Counted from the stretch's first letter, positions 7,621 to 16,460 are shown. The stretch is 64,000 nucleotides of DNA from Methylobacterium terricola (GCF_006151805.1 NZ_VDDA01000001.1:310001-374000), one strand, 5' to 3'. Translations and numbers: made by a program. The notes: a model not told the origin generated them from the sequence alone.

Positions 7621-8598
7621 ATGACCATCCTCCTCCTGGCGCTGCGCCGCCTCGCCGCCAGCGTGCCGACGCTCCTCGTCATCCTGGCGGGGCTCTTTCT
7701 GCTGCTCCAGCTCGCCCCCGGCGACACGGTCGATGCCCTGATGGCCCAGATGGGCGGCGGTGACCCGGCGACGGCCGACGAGCTGCGCCGCTATTACGGG
7801 CTCGACCTGCCGGCGGCGGCCCAGCTCGCCCGCTACCTGGGGCGGCTGGTCCAGCTCGACCTCGGCCAGTCGGCGATCTACGGCAAGCCGGTCGCGACGG
7901 TGATCGCCGAGCGGCTGCCGGTGACGCTCCTCCTGATGGGGGCCTCCCTCAGCCTCGCCTTCCTCGGCGGGATCGTGCTGGGCGTGCTCGCGGCGCGGCG
8001 GATCGGGCAATGGCCCGACACGCTGATCTCGACCTTCGGGCTGATGTTCTACGCCACGCCGTCGTTCTGGTTCGGCCTGATGGGGATCGTGCTGTTCGCG
8101 ATCCATCTCGGCTGGCTGCCGGCCGGCGGCTTCGAGGAGGTCGGCGCCGGCTATGCCGGGCTGACCCGGATCCTCGACATCGCCCGCCACCTCGTCCTGC
8201 CGACCCTGACGCTGGCCCTCGTGTTCCTCGCGACGTATCTCAGGATCATGCGCGCCTCGATGCTGGAGGTGATGAGCCTCGACTATGTCCGCACCGCCCG
8301 CGCCAAGGGATTGGGCGAGACCGGCGTGATCGTGCACCATGCCCTGCGCAACGCGCTCCTCCCGATGGTGACCCTGGTGGGGCTCCAAGCCGGCACGATG
8401 CTCGGCGGCTCGGTGGTGGTGGAAAGCGTGTTCGCGCTGCCCGGCCTCGGGCGCCTGGCCTACGAATCGGTGGTGCAGCGCGACCTCAACACCCTGCTCG
8501 GCATCGTGTTCGTCTCGGCGCTCCTCGTCATCACGGTCAATTTCGTGGTCGACCTGATCTACGGCCGGCTCGATCCGCGCATCGCGGCGGGGCGCTGA
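7621..8598 (+). CDS. ABC transporter permease, DppB-like
   Basis: A 325-residue inner-membrane permease of the peptide/nickel importer family. The N-terminal helix LRRLAASVPTLLVILAGLFLL is followed by the periplasmic segment with APGDTVDALMAQMGGGD and LRRYYGLDLPAAAQLARYLG, typical of the DppB/OppB N-terminal domain. The BPD_transp_1 core has the EAA coupling loop DYVRTARAKGLGETGVIVHHALRNALLP (residues about 220-247) and a last helix near IVFVSALLVITVNFVVDLIYG. It pairs with the DppC-like protein four bases downstream to form the transport pore. The start ATG 7621 follows the inverted-repeat region. Confidence 0.92.
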   Translation: MTILLLALRRLAASVPTLLVILAGLFLLLQLAPGDTVDALMAQMGGGDPATADELRRYYGLDLPAAAQLARYLGRLVQLDLGQSAIYGKPVATVIAERLPVTLLLMGASLSLAFLGGIVLGVLAARRIGQWPDTLISTFGLMFYATPSFWFGLMGIVLFAIHLGWLPAGGFEEVGAGYAGLTRILDIARHLVLPTLTLALVFLATYLRIMRASMLEVMSLDYVRTARAKGLGETGVIVHHALRNALLPMVTLVGLQAGTMLGGSVVVESVFALPGLGRLAYESVVQRDLNTLLGIVFVSALLVITVNFVVDLIYGRLDPRIAAGR

Positions 8599-8602
8599 CG
8601 CG

Positions 8603-9454
8603 ATGGCGGCTGTGACACGCTATCTGCGCAACCCGGCGGCGCTTCTCGGCGCCGTGCTGCTCCTCCTCGTCGTCGCGGTGGCGCTCGCCGCCCCGGTGCT
8701 GTTCCCCAAGGACCCGCTCGGCCTCGCCGGCCGGCCGCTGCAATGGCCCTTCGCCAACCCGAAGGTCTGGCTCGGCACCGACGCGAGCGGGCGCGACATC
8801 GCCGCCCAGATCTTCCACGGCGCCCGGGTGTCGCTGCTGATCGGCCTCGTCGCGACGGTGATCGCCATCGCGATCGGCATCGCGGTCGGGGCGGTGGCGG
8901 GGTTCTACGGCGGGATCGTCGACGACCTGCTGATGCGGGTGACGGAAGCGTTCCAGACCCTGCCGAACTTCCTGCTGCTCCTCGTGCTCGTCGCGGTGTT
9001 CGGCTCGGACATCACCACCGTCACGGTGGCGATCGGCCTCGTCTCCTGGCCGGCCCCGGCGCGGCTCACCCGGGCGGAGTTCCTGACCTTGCGCAACCGC
9101 GAATTCGTCCAGGCCTGCCGGGTGCTCGGCATGGGCGATGCCCGCATCATCGCCCGCGAGATCCTGCCCAATGCGCTCCCGCCGGTGATCGTCTATGCCA
9201 GCGTGGTGATGGCGGTGGCGATCCTGCTCGAGAGCGCGCTCGCCTTCCTCAACCTGTCGGACCCGAACGTCGCCTCCTGGGGCAACCTGATCGGCGCCGG
9301 GCGCGGCGTGCTGCGCACCCAATGGTACGTCTCGGCGATTCCGGGCGTCGCGATCCTGGTGACGGTGCTCGCCGTGTCGCTGGTCGGCCAAGGCCTCAAC
9401 GACGCCCTCAACCCGCGCCTGCGCGGCCCGGCTCCGGTGAAGGCTGCACCATGA
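8603..9454 (+). CDS. ABC transporter permease, DppC-like
   Basis: A 283-residue second permease of the same importer. It has a short N-terminal OppC_N helix (LLGAVLLLLVVAVALAAPVL, about residues 13-32), the family motif VWLGTDASGRDIAAQIFHGARVSL and a transmembrane core. The EAA loop REFVQACRVLGMGDARIIAREILPNALPP docks on the ATPase. It starts 5 bases after the upstream stop and its own stop overlaps the start of the ATPase gene (ATGA at 9451-9454), so the genes are translationally coupled. Length and layout are normal for DppC. Confidence 0.92.
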   Translation: MAAVTRYLRNPAALLGAVLLLLVVAVALAAPVLFPKDPLGLAGRPLQWPFANPKVWLGTDASGRDIAAQIFHGARVSLLIGLVATVIAIAIGIAVGAVAGFYGGIVDDLLMRVTEAFQTLPNFLLLLVLVAVFGSDITTVTVAIGLVSWPAPARLTRAEFLTLRNREFVQACRVLGMGDARIIAREILPNALPPVIVYASVVMAVAILLESALAFLNLSDPNVASWGNLIGAGRGVLRTQWYVSAIPGVAILVTVLAVSLVGQGLNDALNPRLRGPAPVKAAP

Positions 9455-11079
9455 GCGGACTCCTCTCGATCGAGAACCTCTCGGTCCGCCTGCCGCCGGG
9501 GGCCGACCGCAGCCACGCGCTGACCGGCGTCTCGCTCGCCGTCGCGAAGAACGAGATCCTGTGCGTCGTCGGCGAGTCCGGCTCGGGCAAGTCGGTCCTG
9601 GCCAACACGGTGATGCGGCTGCTGCCGCCTGGCGTGCGGCCCGATGCCGGCGCGGTGCTGTTCCGGGGCCGCGACCTCGTCGGCGTCCCGGAGGCCGAGA
9701 TGCGGCGCCTGCGCGGGCGTGAGATCGGCATGATCTTCCAGGAGCCGATGACGGCCCTGAACCCGCTGCGGCGGGCCGGCGACCAGATCGCCGAGACGTT
9801 CCGCATCCACACCACGCTCCGTGCCCGCGAGATCCGCGAGAAGGCCCTGGCGCTGCTCGCCGAGGTGCGGATGCCGGACCCGGTGGCGGCGTTGCGAGCC
9901 TATCCGCACGAATTGTCCGGCGGGCAGCGCCAGCGGGTGATGATCGCCATGGCGCTGGCACTGGAGCCGGCGCTCCTGATCGCCGACGAGCCGACGACCG
10001 CGCTCGACGTGACGACGCAAGGGCGCATCCTGGCGCTGATCCGCGAGATCCAGGCGCGGCGCGGCATGGGCGTGCTGTTCATCACCCACGATTTCGGCGT
10101 GGTGGCGGAGATCGCCGACCGGGTCGCGGTGATGCAGTCCGGCCGCCTCGTCGAGGAAGGGCCGGCCGATGCCGTGCTCAACCGGCCGCGGGCGCCCTAC
10201 ACCCGGGCGCTGATCGCCGCAGTGCCGCCGCTGCTGCCGCGCGCCCGGTCCGGCACCGCCGCGCCCGCCATCCTGACGCTCGAGGGCGTCTCGAAGACCT
10301 ACCGCAAGGGCGGCGGGCTCATCCCCGGCCGGGCCCGGGTCACCCACGCCGTCAGGCAGGTGAGCCTGTCGCTGCCGCGGGGCACGACGCTCGGCATCGT
10401 CGGCGAATCCGGGTCCGGCAAGTCGACCCTCGCCCGCTGCATCGTGCGCCTGCTCGATCCCGATACCGGCTCGATCCGCCTCGGCGACACCGATCTGGCC
10501 GCCCTCTCGCGTCGCGCCATGCGGGGGCAGGCGGGCCGGGTGCAGATGGTGTTCCAGGACCCCTTCGCCTCGCTCAACCCGCGCCGCCGGGCCGGCGAAC
10601 TGGTGGCGCAGGGGCCGATGCTCCAGGGCGTCTCCCGCCGCGACGCGCTGGCGAAGGCGCGCGAGCTGTTCGGCCTCGTCGGGCTCGATCCGGCAGCCAT
10701 GGACCGCCTGCCGCACGAATTCTCCGGCGGCCAGCGCCAGCGCATCGGGCTCGCCCGGGCCCTTGCCATGGAACCGGAGGTGCTGGTCGCCGACGAGCCG
10801 GTCTCGGCCCTCGACGTCTCGGTCCAGGCCCAGGTGCTGGCCCTGCTCGACAGCCTGCGCGACCGGCTCGGCCTGTCGATGCTGTTCATCACCCATGACC
10901 TGCGGGTCGCCGGCCAGATCTGCGACCGCATCGCGGTGATGAAGGACGGCGCCGTCGTCGAAGCCGGCCCGACCGCCGAGGTCTTCGCCGCCCCGCAGGC
11001 CGCCTATACCCGCGCCCTCCTGGACGCGGTGCCCGGCCGCGCCTGGATCCCCGGCCGCCCGCACGTTCCCGCCGCCTGA
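9451..11079 (+). CDS. Fused dipeptide ABC transporter ATPase (DppD-DppF-like)
   Basis: A 542-residue protein with two complete ABC ATPase domains in one chain. Domain 1 has Walker [10 protein letters not shown] (near residue 40), signature LSGGQRQR and Walker [13 protein letters not shown]. Domain 2 has Walker [10 protein letters not shown] (near 318), FSGGQRQR and [12 protein letters not shown]. Each ends with the oligopeptide-transporter C-terminal element ([14 protein letters not shown] and [14 protein letters not shown]), which is specific to the peptide/nickel group. It powers import through the two upstream permeases. The start overlaps the permease stop by 4 bases. A glyoxalase-like gene follows 28 bases later. 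Confidence 0.93.
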   Translation: MSGLLSIENLSVRLPPGADRSHALTGVSLAVAKNEILCVVGESGSGKSVLANTVMRLLPPGVRPDAGAVLFRGRDLVGVPEAEMRRLRGREIGMIFQEPMTALNPLRRAGDQIAETFRIHTTLRAREIREKALALLAEVRMPDPVAALRAYPHELSGGQRQRVMIAMALALEPALLIADEPTTALDVTTQGRILALIREIQARRGMGVLFITHDFGVVAEIADRVAVMQSGRLVEEGPADAVLNRPRAPYTRALIAAVPPLLPRARSGTAAPAILTLEGVSKTYRKGGGLIPGRARVTHAVRQVSLSLPRGTTLGIVGESGSGKSTLARCIVRLLDPDTGSIRLGDTDLAALSRRAMRGQAGRVQMVFQDPFASLNPRRRAGELVAQGPMLQGVSRRDALAKARELFGLVGLDPAAMDRLPHEFSGGQRQRIGLARALAMEPEVLVADEPVSALDVSVQAQVLALLDSLRDRLGLSMLFITHDLRVAGQICDRIAVMKDGAVVEAGPTAEVFAAPQAAYTRALLDAVPGRAWIPGRPHVPAA

Positions 11080-11107
11080 ATCGCCCGCGGTCTGAGAAGG
11101 ACAATCC

Positions 11108-11899
11108 ATGCCCCTCACCCTCGACCACCTCGTCATCGCGGTCGCCGATCTCGACGCCGCCTTCGCCGATTACTCCCGCCTCGGCTTCACGGTGATCCGC
11201 GGCGGCGAGCATCAGAACGGCATCACCCACAACGTCCTGGTGGTGCTGGCGGACGGCGCCTACCTGGAGCTGATCGCCTTCAAGGCGCCGGAGCCCGGCA
11301 ACCGCTGGTCCGAGGTCTATCACCGTGCCGGGGAAGGCTTCCTCGACCACGCGCTCCTGCCCTCCGACATCGATGCCGACGTGAAGGCGGCGCAAGCGCG
11401 CGGGCTCGACATCGCCGATCCGGTCCCCGGTGGCCGCTTCCGGCCCGACGGCGCCCGCCTCGACTGGAAGACCGCTCGGGCCCCGGGCTCCGACGTGCCG
11501 TTCCTGTGCGGCGACGTCACGCCCCGCTCCTTGCGCGTGCAGGAGGGCGACGTGCGCCGCCACGACAACGGCGTCACCGGGGTCAAGTCGGTCACGGTGG
11601 CGGTGCGCGACGTCGAGGCCTCGCGCGCCCGCTACGCCGCGCTGCTCGGCACCGGGGCCGAGGCGCCTTTGATCGAGGCGGAGATCTTGGGGGGGCCGGC
11701 CCGCGCCGTGACCCTGCCGCTCGGGCCCGACACCACCGTCACGCTGGCGAGCCCGGCGGGGACGGGCGGGGCGCTGGCCGAGGCGCTCGCCGCCCGGGGC
11801 GAGGGACCGGTCGCTGCCGTGTTCCGCGCCGGCGATGCGGCGGGCGACCTCGACCTCGCCCTCACCCACGGGGCGCGGCTGGCGATCGTGGCGGGCTGA
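11108..11899 (+). CDS. VOC/glyoxalase-like domain protein (Glyoxalase_3 type)
   Basis: A 263-residue protein beginning TLDHLVIAVADLDAAFADYSRLGFTVIRGG, the usual first strand and helix of a vicinal-oxygen-chelate module. It then has HNVLVVLADGAYLELIAF, and a second module near VKSVTVAVRDVEASRARYAALLG. This two-module layout fits the Glyoxalase_3-like family, whose characterised members are few, so no reaction is assigned. A His at the start of the first strand and Glu in YLELIAF are plausible metal ligands. It is the last gene of the ABC operon (28-base gap, AGAAGGA upstream of ATG 11108), which suggests it acts on the imported compound. Confidence 0.8.
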   Translation: MPLTLDHLVIAVADLDAAFADYSRLGFTVIRGGEHQNGITHNVLVVLADGAYLELIAFKAPEPGNRWSEVYHRAGEGFLDHALLPSDIDADVKAAQARGLDIADPVPGGRFRPDGARLDWKTARAPGSDVPFLCGDVTPRSLRVQEGDVRRHDNGVTGVKSVTVAVRDVEASRARYAALLGTGAEAPLIEAEILGGPARAVTLPLGPDTTVTLASPAGTGGALAEALAARGEGPVAAVFRAGDAAGDLDLALTHGARLAIVAG

Positions 11900-11951
11900 G
11901 CGGCCATGGCGCCGTGATGCCGTTCCCGGACGCGGCCTTGCGGACACGGAA

Positions 11952-12761
11952 TCACGTGGCCGGATCCAGCGGCGGCAGGTGGAGCAGCACCGCCTCGACC
12001 TCCGCCGCCGGATGCCGCGGATAGCGGGCCATGACCAGCGGATCGTGGCCGGGCACGATCCGGTCGGGGTCGCCCGCGAGCCGCCCGAGCCGACGCCAGC
12101 TCTCGATCATCGCGGCGATGTCGACGACGATCGGGAAGGGGTTCTGCTGGGCGAGGTTGGCGTAGAAGTGGGCCGCATCCGAGGCCAGCACGACCGGCCC
12201 GCGCGCCGTCTCCACCCGCACGCATTGTAGCCCGCGCGTGTGCCCCGGCACGGCATGGACCGTGACGCCCGGGGCGATCTCGCCATCGCCGTCCACGAAG
12301 GCGACCCGGCCCTCATAGACCTTGCGCACCATCGCGCAGACATCCTCCACCGCGAAGGCGCCGCGCAGGCGCGCATGGCCCATGCAGCGCCCGGTCGCGT
12401 AGGCCATCTCGGAATCCTGGAGATGGAAGGTCGCGTTCGGGAATGCCGACAGGTTGCCGGCGTGGTCGTAGTGCAGATGCGTGACGATCACGTCGCGCAC
12501 CTCGGCCGGATCGACGCCGAGACGCCGCAGCCCCTCCAGCGGATGCAGCACCATGGTGCGGCCGTAGGCGGCGCAGGCGGGCCCGTCGAAGCCGGTATCG
12601 ACCACGACGGTGCGGGTGCCGTCGCGGATCACCCAGACGAAGTAGTCGATGGGCATCGGCGCATCGTGCGGGTCCCCGCCCTCCGGCGGGTCGAGGAGGT
12701 TCGCGGAGGCGGGGCGTGCGTGGGTCGCGTAGCGCAGGGCGAGAACCTCGTAGACCGCCAC
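11952..12761 (-). CDS. MBL-fold metallo-hydrolase, AHL-lactonase-like
   Basis: A 269-residue metallo-beta-lactamase-fold hydrolase of the AttM/AiiA group. The di-zinc motif is VTHLHYDHAGN (His95, His97, Asp99, His100). A later His lies in AVPGHTRGLQ, an Asp in LASDAAHFYAN, and the final His in IVPGHDPLV, which completes the set expected for a lactonase. The N-terminal layout (LRYATHARPASANLLDP..., PIDYFVWVIRDGTRTVVVDTGF) is typical of N-acyl-homoserine-lactonase-family proteins, though many hydrolyse other lactones. It is the last gene of a minus-strand operon behind a dehydrogenase and a PcaC-like protein, which points to lactone ring opening in a catabolic route rather than quorum quenching. 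Confidence 0.85.
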   Translation of the reverse strand: MAVYEVLALRYATHARPASANLLDPPEGGDPHDAPMPIDYFVWVIRDGTRTVVVDTGFDGPACAAYGRTMVLHPLEGLRRLGVDPAEVRDVIVTHLHYDHAGNLSAFPNATFHLQDSEMAYATGRCMGHARLRGAFAVEDVCAMVRKVYEGRVAFVDGDGEIAPGVTVHAVPGHTRGLQCVRVETARGPVVLASDAAHFYANLAQQNPFPIVVDIAAMIESWRRLGRLAGDPDRIVPGHDPLVMARYPRHPAAEVEAVLLHLPPLDPAT

Positions 12762-12771
12762 GGTCCCCTCC

Positions 12772-13671
12772 TCAGTCTTCAGTCGGCCTCGTCGCCAGGA
12801 ACGCGTCGATCGCGGTGTGGTCCGCCTCCGCCCCGAGGTCGTCGAGGGCTTGCTGCCACAGGGCCGCGACGGCCCGCGACAGCGGTGCCGGGATCCCCTC
12901 GTGGCGCGCCAGATCGTCCGCCGTGCGCAGGTCCTTGGCCATCAGCGCCATCGAGAAGCCCGACGCGTAGGTCTTCGGGATCACGAAGGGCTTCAGCTTC
13001 ACCTCGGTCGAGTTGTTGCGGCCGGTCGAGACGTTGAGAATGTCCGTCATCAGCGCGGGGTCGAGGCCGAAGCGCGCCCCGATCCGCAAGGCCTCGCAGG
13101 CCGCGGTGAGGCCCGCGGCCGACACGTAGTTGTTCAGCGCCTTCATGGCGTGGCCGGAGCCGACAGGCCCGGTCTCGAAAATCGAAGCCCCCAGGGCTTC
13201 GAGGAGCGGCCTCACCGCGGCGGCGGCGGTGATGTCCCCGCCCACCATGATGGCGAGGGTCCCGTCGCGCGCGCGCTTCACCCCGCCGGAGACCGGCGCG
13301 TCGAGGAGCACGATGCCCGCCCCGGCCAGCTCCTGGGCGAGCTCGCGGGTGCCGACCGGCGCCGACGAGCTCATGTCGATCGCGACCGCCCCCGGCGCGA
13401 GCTGGTCCGCCACCCCGTCGGGCCCGGTGAGGGCGGCGCGCACCGCACGGCCGTCCGGCAGCATCGTCACCACGACGCCCGCCCCCGCCGCGGCCTCCCG
13501 CGCCGAGGACGCCACCGTGCCGCCGGCGGCCGCGAAGGCGTCCGCTGCCGCCGGCGCGGGATCGAACCCGGCGACCGTCCACCCCGCCGCCACGAGGCGG
13601 CTCGCCATCGGCAGCCCCATCTTGCCGAGGCCCAGGAAGGCGATGCGGGTAGACGAACGGTCGATGCGCAT
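12772..13671 (-). CDS. NAD(P)-dependent beta-hydroxyacid dehydrogenase (3-hydroxyisobutyrate dehydrogenase family)
   Basis: A 299-residue member of the 6-phosphogluconate/3-hydroxyisobutyrate dehydrogenase superfamily. The Rossmann glycine motif is FLGLGKMGLPMA (residues 12-23). The substrate loop is DAPVSGGVKRARDGTL (124-139), and the catalytic lysine lies in GSGHAMKALNNY (Lys177). The C-terminal all-helical domain runs from about 180 onward. It should oxidise a beta-hydroxy acid to its semialdehyde or keto acid, or reduce the reverse. ATG 13671 is chosen because it gives the standard N-terminus; the frame is open upstream only by chance. It lies 10 bases before the lactonase gene and 47 after the PcaC-like gene. 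Confidence 0.88.
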   Translation of the reverse strand: MRIDRSSTRIAFLGLGKMGLPMASRLVAAGWTVAGFDPAPAAADAFAAAGGTVASSAREAAAGAGVVVTMLPDGRAVRAALTGPDGVADQLAPGAVAIDMSSSAPVGTRELAQELAGAGIVLLDAPVSGGVKRARDGTLAIMVGGDITAAAAVRPLLEALGASIFETGPVGSGHAMKALNNYVSAAGLTAACEALRIGARFGLDPALMTDILNVSTGRNNSTEVKLKPFVIPKTYASGFSMALMAKDLRTADDLARHEGIPAPLSRAVAALWQQALDDLGAEADHTAIDAFLATRPTED

Positions 13672-13718
13672 GACGGGGTCGTGCCTCTGCTGTCCCGGAA
13701 CGTCGTCGGCGCGTGCCG

Positions 13719-14114
13719 TCACGCCTTGTCGGGGATGGCCCCTTCCGCCTTGAGCACCTCGTGCGCGGCCTTGAACGCCTCGAGTCCGGCGGGAATGCCG
13801 CAATAGACGGTGGCGTGGAGCAGGATCTCCTTGATCTCGTCGACGGTGACGCCGTTGGCGAGCGCGCCCTTGACGTGGAGCTTGAGCTCCGCCGGCTTCG
13901 ACAGGGCGGTCAGCATCGCCAGGTTGAGCATCGAGCGCGTCCGGCGGTCGAGCCCGTCGCGGGTCCAGGCATAGCCCCAGCACCATTCGGTGGTGATGCG
14001 CTGGAACGCCATCATGAAGTCGTCGGCCTTGGCAAGGCCGGCATCGACGTAGTCGGCGCCGAGCACCGCCCGGCGGACCTCGAGTCCCTTCTCGAACTGC
14101 TCGCTCTCGGCCAT
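13719..14114 (-). CDS. Carboxymuconolactone decarboxylase family protein (PcaC-like)
   Basis: A 131-residue protein of the PcaC/AhpD superfamily. The core ITTEWCWGYAWTRDGLDRRTRSMLNLAM and AELKLHVKGALANGVTVDEIKEIL, then HATVYCGIPAGLEAFKAAHEVL, follow gamma-carboxymuconolactone decarboxylase closely and in order. In the beta-ketoadipate pathway this enzyme decarboxylates a muconolactone to an enol-lactone. No other pca gene is adjacent, so a related lactone or keto-acid substrate is possible. It is the first gene of an operon with a beta-hydroxyacid dehydrogenase and a lactonase-like hydrolase. ATG 14114 has GGAGG upstream on the minus strand. Confidence 0.87.
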   Translation of the reverse strand: MAESEQFEKGLEVRRAVLGADYVDAGLAKADDFMMAFQRITTEWCWGYAWTRDGLDRRTRSMLNLAMLTALSKPAELKLHVKGALANGVTVDEIKEILLHATVYCGIPAGLEAFKAAHEVLKAEGAIPDKA

Positions 14115-14329
14115 CGCGTCCTCCCTGGAGCGTCCTTTTGTCAGGACGGTAGCAGGCCGCAGGGCGGAGATCGACCGGGTTCGCCGCGAATGTCGGGTAC
14201 GTTCGGGCCCGCCGATCCCGGGGCCGGCACCCTGCCAACCTCCCGCGGGCTCGCCGCAACCTTGTGGCGGACCCCCTTCGCGCTCTGCCCGAAGCCGGCC
14301 GACGCGGCAGGATCTCCTATCGAACACGG

Positions 14330-15004
14330 TCAGCCGCGCAGGGAGCGGGACGACAGGTCGCTCCATGTCGCCCATACGTCCTGCCAGGGGACGCCGATCG
14401 CGTCGATGGGCGTTGTACCGGCGGCGGACAGATAGGCGCCGACGACCGCGTGACCCATCGGATAGATCGCCGTGCCGGTCGGCAATTCCCTCCGGCGATA
14501 GATCCAGCCCCAATTCGACCGCGGGTCGGCCACGTCGGGCGTGATCTCGCGCAAATACTGATGCGTCAGGGGATTGCGCGCCTCGCGAACGAGCCATGGT
14601 TCGGCCTGCCCCAGGAACATCTCGCAATGCGTGGCCAATCCTTCCAGGACGATGGCTTCGCCGGCACAGATATCGGCGGCGCGAGGCCAGAATGGCTGCC
14701 GCATGCGCAGGACGTGATGCAGTTCGTGGATCGCCACGGCAGCGGCCCGAGGGCGCGCGACGCGGGGAAGCATGTCGCTGTAGGGATCGACGGAGATCCG
14801 GCAACTGTCCGGGGCAAGAGACAGACCACCGAAACCGTCCTCCGAGCCCATGAGCTCGTTCACGTGAACGGCAATCCCGATCCGTCCCAGCTCCAGATGC
14901 TGACCAAGAGCGGACACGCCCTCGCCGATCCCCGCACGGATCTCGGCCTCGAGGTCCGCCGGCAGGCGGCCCGAACCGTTGAAGACCACAATCTCGACCG
15001 TCAT
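14330..15004 (-). CDS. Putative zinc metallopeptidase (DUF2268-like)
   Basis: A 224-residue protein with the zincin motif HELHH (residues 93-97) in AVAIHELHHVLRMRQPFW. A downstream glutamate lies in GEAIVLEGLATHCEMFLG (Glu116 or Glu121), the third zinc ligand expected in DUF2268-type peptidases. The N-terminal region IGIAVHVNELMGSEDGFGG and DPYSDMLPRVARPR also resembles that family. No signal peptide or membrane helix is visible, so it is probably cytosolic. Substrate and role are unknown. It is transcribed alone, with no gene within about 215 bases downstream. Confidence 0.72.
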   Translation of the reverse strand: MTVEIVVFNGSGRLPADLEAEIRAGIGEGVSALGQHLELGRIGIAVHVNELMGSEDGFGGLSLAPDSCRISVDPYSDMLPRVARPRAAAVAIHELHHVLRMRQPFWPRAADICAGEAIVLEGLATHCEMFLGQAEPWLVREARNPLTHQYLREITPDVADPRSNWGWIYRRRELPTGTAIYPMGHAVVGAYLSAAGTTPIDAIGVPWQDVWATWSDLSSRSLRG

Positions 15005-15385
15005 GGCGTCGCTTCCCGAGCGCGGACCTCGCCATGGGGCGGGAGTATACCGCGCGCGCCGGACCTTACGTCATGAGCGTCGCGGGACGCGGCATCTTTG
15101 TCGGCCACGGATGGTCGGGCGGGACGGTCGCGTGCCCCCGCATCCCGCACGCCGACATGATGCGTGCCGTCCCGTCGACCCGGAGCCGGCGCCGATTGCC
15201 GAAGAGGCAGCGTGGCCGGTGAAAAATCAAGCCGTCCCACCCTCGTACGGCATCCCGATGTTTATTCCATCTTTCCGCGTGCGCGGGGACACATCACGGC
15301 ATTGTCCGGTCGAATATATTGTAATCATCGAGGGGTAAACGGCTCAAAGGGCCAAATATCCCCGATGAATGGAGATCGATTTCAG
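15005..15385. other. Divergent intergenic region, no gene
   Basis: Separates the metallopeptidase (minus) from a small exported protein (plus). Short open frames here have no recognisable product. The right half (about 15290-15340) is unusually AT-rich for this genome, with a TATATT at 15315-15320 that could be the -10 element of the downstream gene. No clear -35 element is visible. Confidence 0.4.
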
Positions 15386-15652
15386 ATGAAACCCTACCTC
15401 GCCGCCGCCATCACCGCGCTCGTCCTCGGGGCCGCTCCGCTGTCCTCGGCCCTGGCGTTCGACGGCCGCGCTCCTGCCAATCCGTTCTGGCCCCGCGATG
15501 TCGAGACCACCGGGTCGATCGGCGGTCGCGCCAATACCAGCGTGCCGTTCTACGGCTCCTGCCCGATGAGCTCGGCCGCCGAGGGCAATGCCCGGCAGCA
15601 GAACTTCCCGGTCAAGCAGTACGGCCAGACCGCCGGCGGCTACCGGTGCTGA
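15386..15652 (+). CDS. Small exported protein of unknown function
   Basis: An 88-residue protein with a clear Sec signal peptide: MKPYLAAAITALVLGAAPLS followed by cleavage after SALA. The mature part is about 64 residues, rich in Gly, Pro, Asn and Arg. It contains DVETTGSIGGRANTS, a motif often seen in small secreted proteins of this order, and two cysteines (CPMSS and the C-terminal residue) that could form one disulfide. No enzyme motif is present. ATG 15386 is preferred, with GGAG 9 bases upstream; an in-frame ATG at 15365 would add 7 residues ahead of the signal peptide. Confidence 0.72.
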   Translation: MKPYLAAAITALVLGAAPLSSALAFDGRAPANPFWPRDVETTGSIGGRANTSVPFYGSCPMSSAAEGNARQQNFPVKQYGQTAGGYRC

Positions 15653-15675
15653 GGGGACCCGAGGCGAGCGACGTG

Positions 15676-15774
15676 ATGCTCGTGCGCGTCGTATCCTACG
15701 GCATGACCGGTGTGCTCGCGGGCGGCCTCGCCATGACGGTCGCGGGCACTGCCAGCGCCCCGATGACCCTGTAA
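15676..15774 (+). CDS. Possible 32-residue membrane or exported microprotein
   Basis: A short open frame (MLVRVVSYGMTGVLAGGLAM and 12 further residues) that looks like a signal peptide or single membrane helix ending TASA. It follows the previous small exported protein by 23 bases with GAGGCGAGCGACG upstream, so it may be co-transcribed. Just after its stop, the last 18 bases are nearly duplicated (TGACCCTGTAATCCTC then TGATCCTGTAATCCTC). It may instead be the remnant of a longer exported protein. Confidence 0.35.
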   Translation: MLVRVVSYGMTGVLAGGLAMTVAGTASAPMTL

Positions 15775-15798
15775 TCCTCAATGATCCTGTAATCCTCC

Positions 15799-15821
15799 AG
15801 GGCCGCCCACCGGGCGGCCCT
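15799..15821 (+). terminator. Strong hairpin terminator candidate
   Basis: Perfect 10-base arms AGGGCCGCCC (15799-15808) and GGGCGGCCCT (15812-15821) around a three-base loop. It sits after the small exported-protein genes. A U-run is weak (CGTCG follows), so strength rests on the stem. Confidence 0.7.
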
Positions 15822-16062
15822 CGTCGCAGGGGAAGACCGGGTTGGGCCAGACCCGCCACCGTCACCCGAAATACACACCTCCTGCGGAACCGTGGGCATA
15901 CCCGGAAATCGCCGCAAACCGCCATCATCTCTCGGGCCCGACGGCGCGAGGCTTTCGTCGGCCCCGGGCCGTGCTGTCCGACGTGCGGTCGGGCGGCAAG
16001 CTTGGCACTTCGTTAAGCACTCGCTCTCATTCTCGCGCCAACACTTTCGGGAGACCCTCAGC

Positions 16063-16434
16063 GTGCGCGCTCTGACCTCTTACGGCCTTCCGCGCCTCGG
16101 CGCGGGCGCGGCGCTCGTCGCCGCCCTCTTCGTCACCGCAGCGCCCCAGGCCCAGGCGCGCGACAATGTCGGCGCGGCGATCATCGGCGGCGCGGCGGCC
16201 GGCGTCCTCGGCGGCGTCGCGGCCGGCGCGATCATGAACGGCATGCAGCCGCCCCCGGCCTACGCCCCGCCGCCGCCGGTCTACGCCGCGCCGCCGCCGC
16301 GCCGGGTCTATGTCGAGGAGCCCGAGACCGTGATCGTGCGCCCGCGCCGCGGCCCGATCTGCCATTTCGAGCGCCGCAAGGTGTGGCTCGACGACGAGTC
16401 CTTCACCTACAAGCGGGTCGAGGTCTGCGAGTAA
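16063..16434 (+). CDS. Glycine-zipper / proline-rich exported protein
   Basis: A 123-residue protein with a signal peptide (RLGAGAALVAALFVTAAPQAQA). A glycine-rich hydrophobic stretch follows, VGAAIIGGAAAGVLGGVAAGAI (about residues 36-57), of the glycine-zipper type. Next is a proline-rich linker (PPPAYAPPPPVYAAPPP), then a basic C-terminal segment ending FERRKVWLDDESFTYKRVEVCE with two cysteines. The architecture is common among small envelope proteins of Methylobacterium and relatives, with no assigned function. Start GTG 16063 places the signal peptide at the N-terminus and has CGGGAGA 9-15 bases upstream; the frame is open back to 15892, so an earlier start cannot be excluded. Confidence 0.7.
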   Translation: MRALTSYGLPRLGAGAALVAALFVTAAPQAQARDNVGAAIIGGAAAGVLGGVAAGAIMNGMQPPPAYAPPPPVYAAPPPRRVYVEEPETVIVRPRRGPICHFERRKVWLDDESFTYKRVEVCE

Positions 16435-16460
16435 GCCTCGCGGCCTCGCAGGATTGTCAG

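Noticed and set aside
5740-8388. 882-codon minus-strand open frame across the ABC operon
   Set aside because: It runs antisense to three well-supported genes, contains no family motif and has the His/Arg/Asp-rich composition typical of high-GC antisense frames.
11952-12761. Quorum-quenching AHL lactonase as a firm function
   Set aside because: The fold and zinc motif fit, but the operon partners point to general lactone catabolism, so only the family was called.
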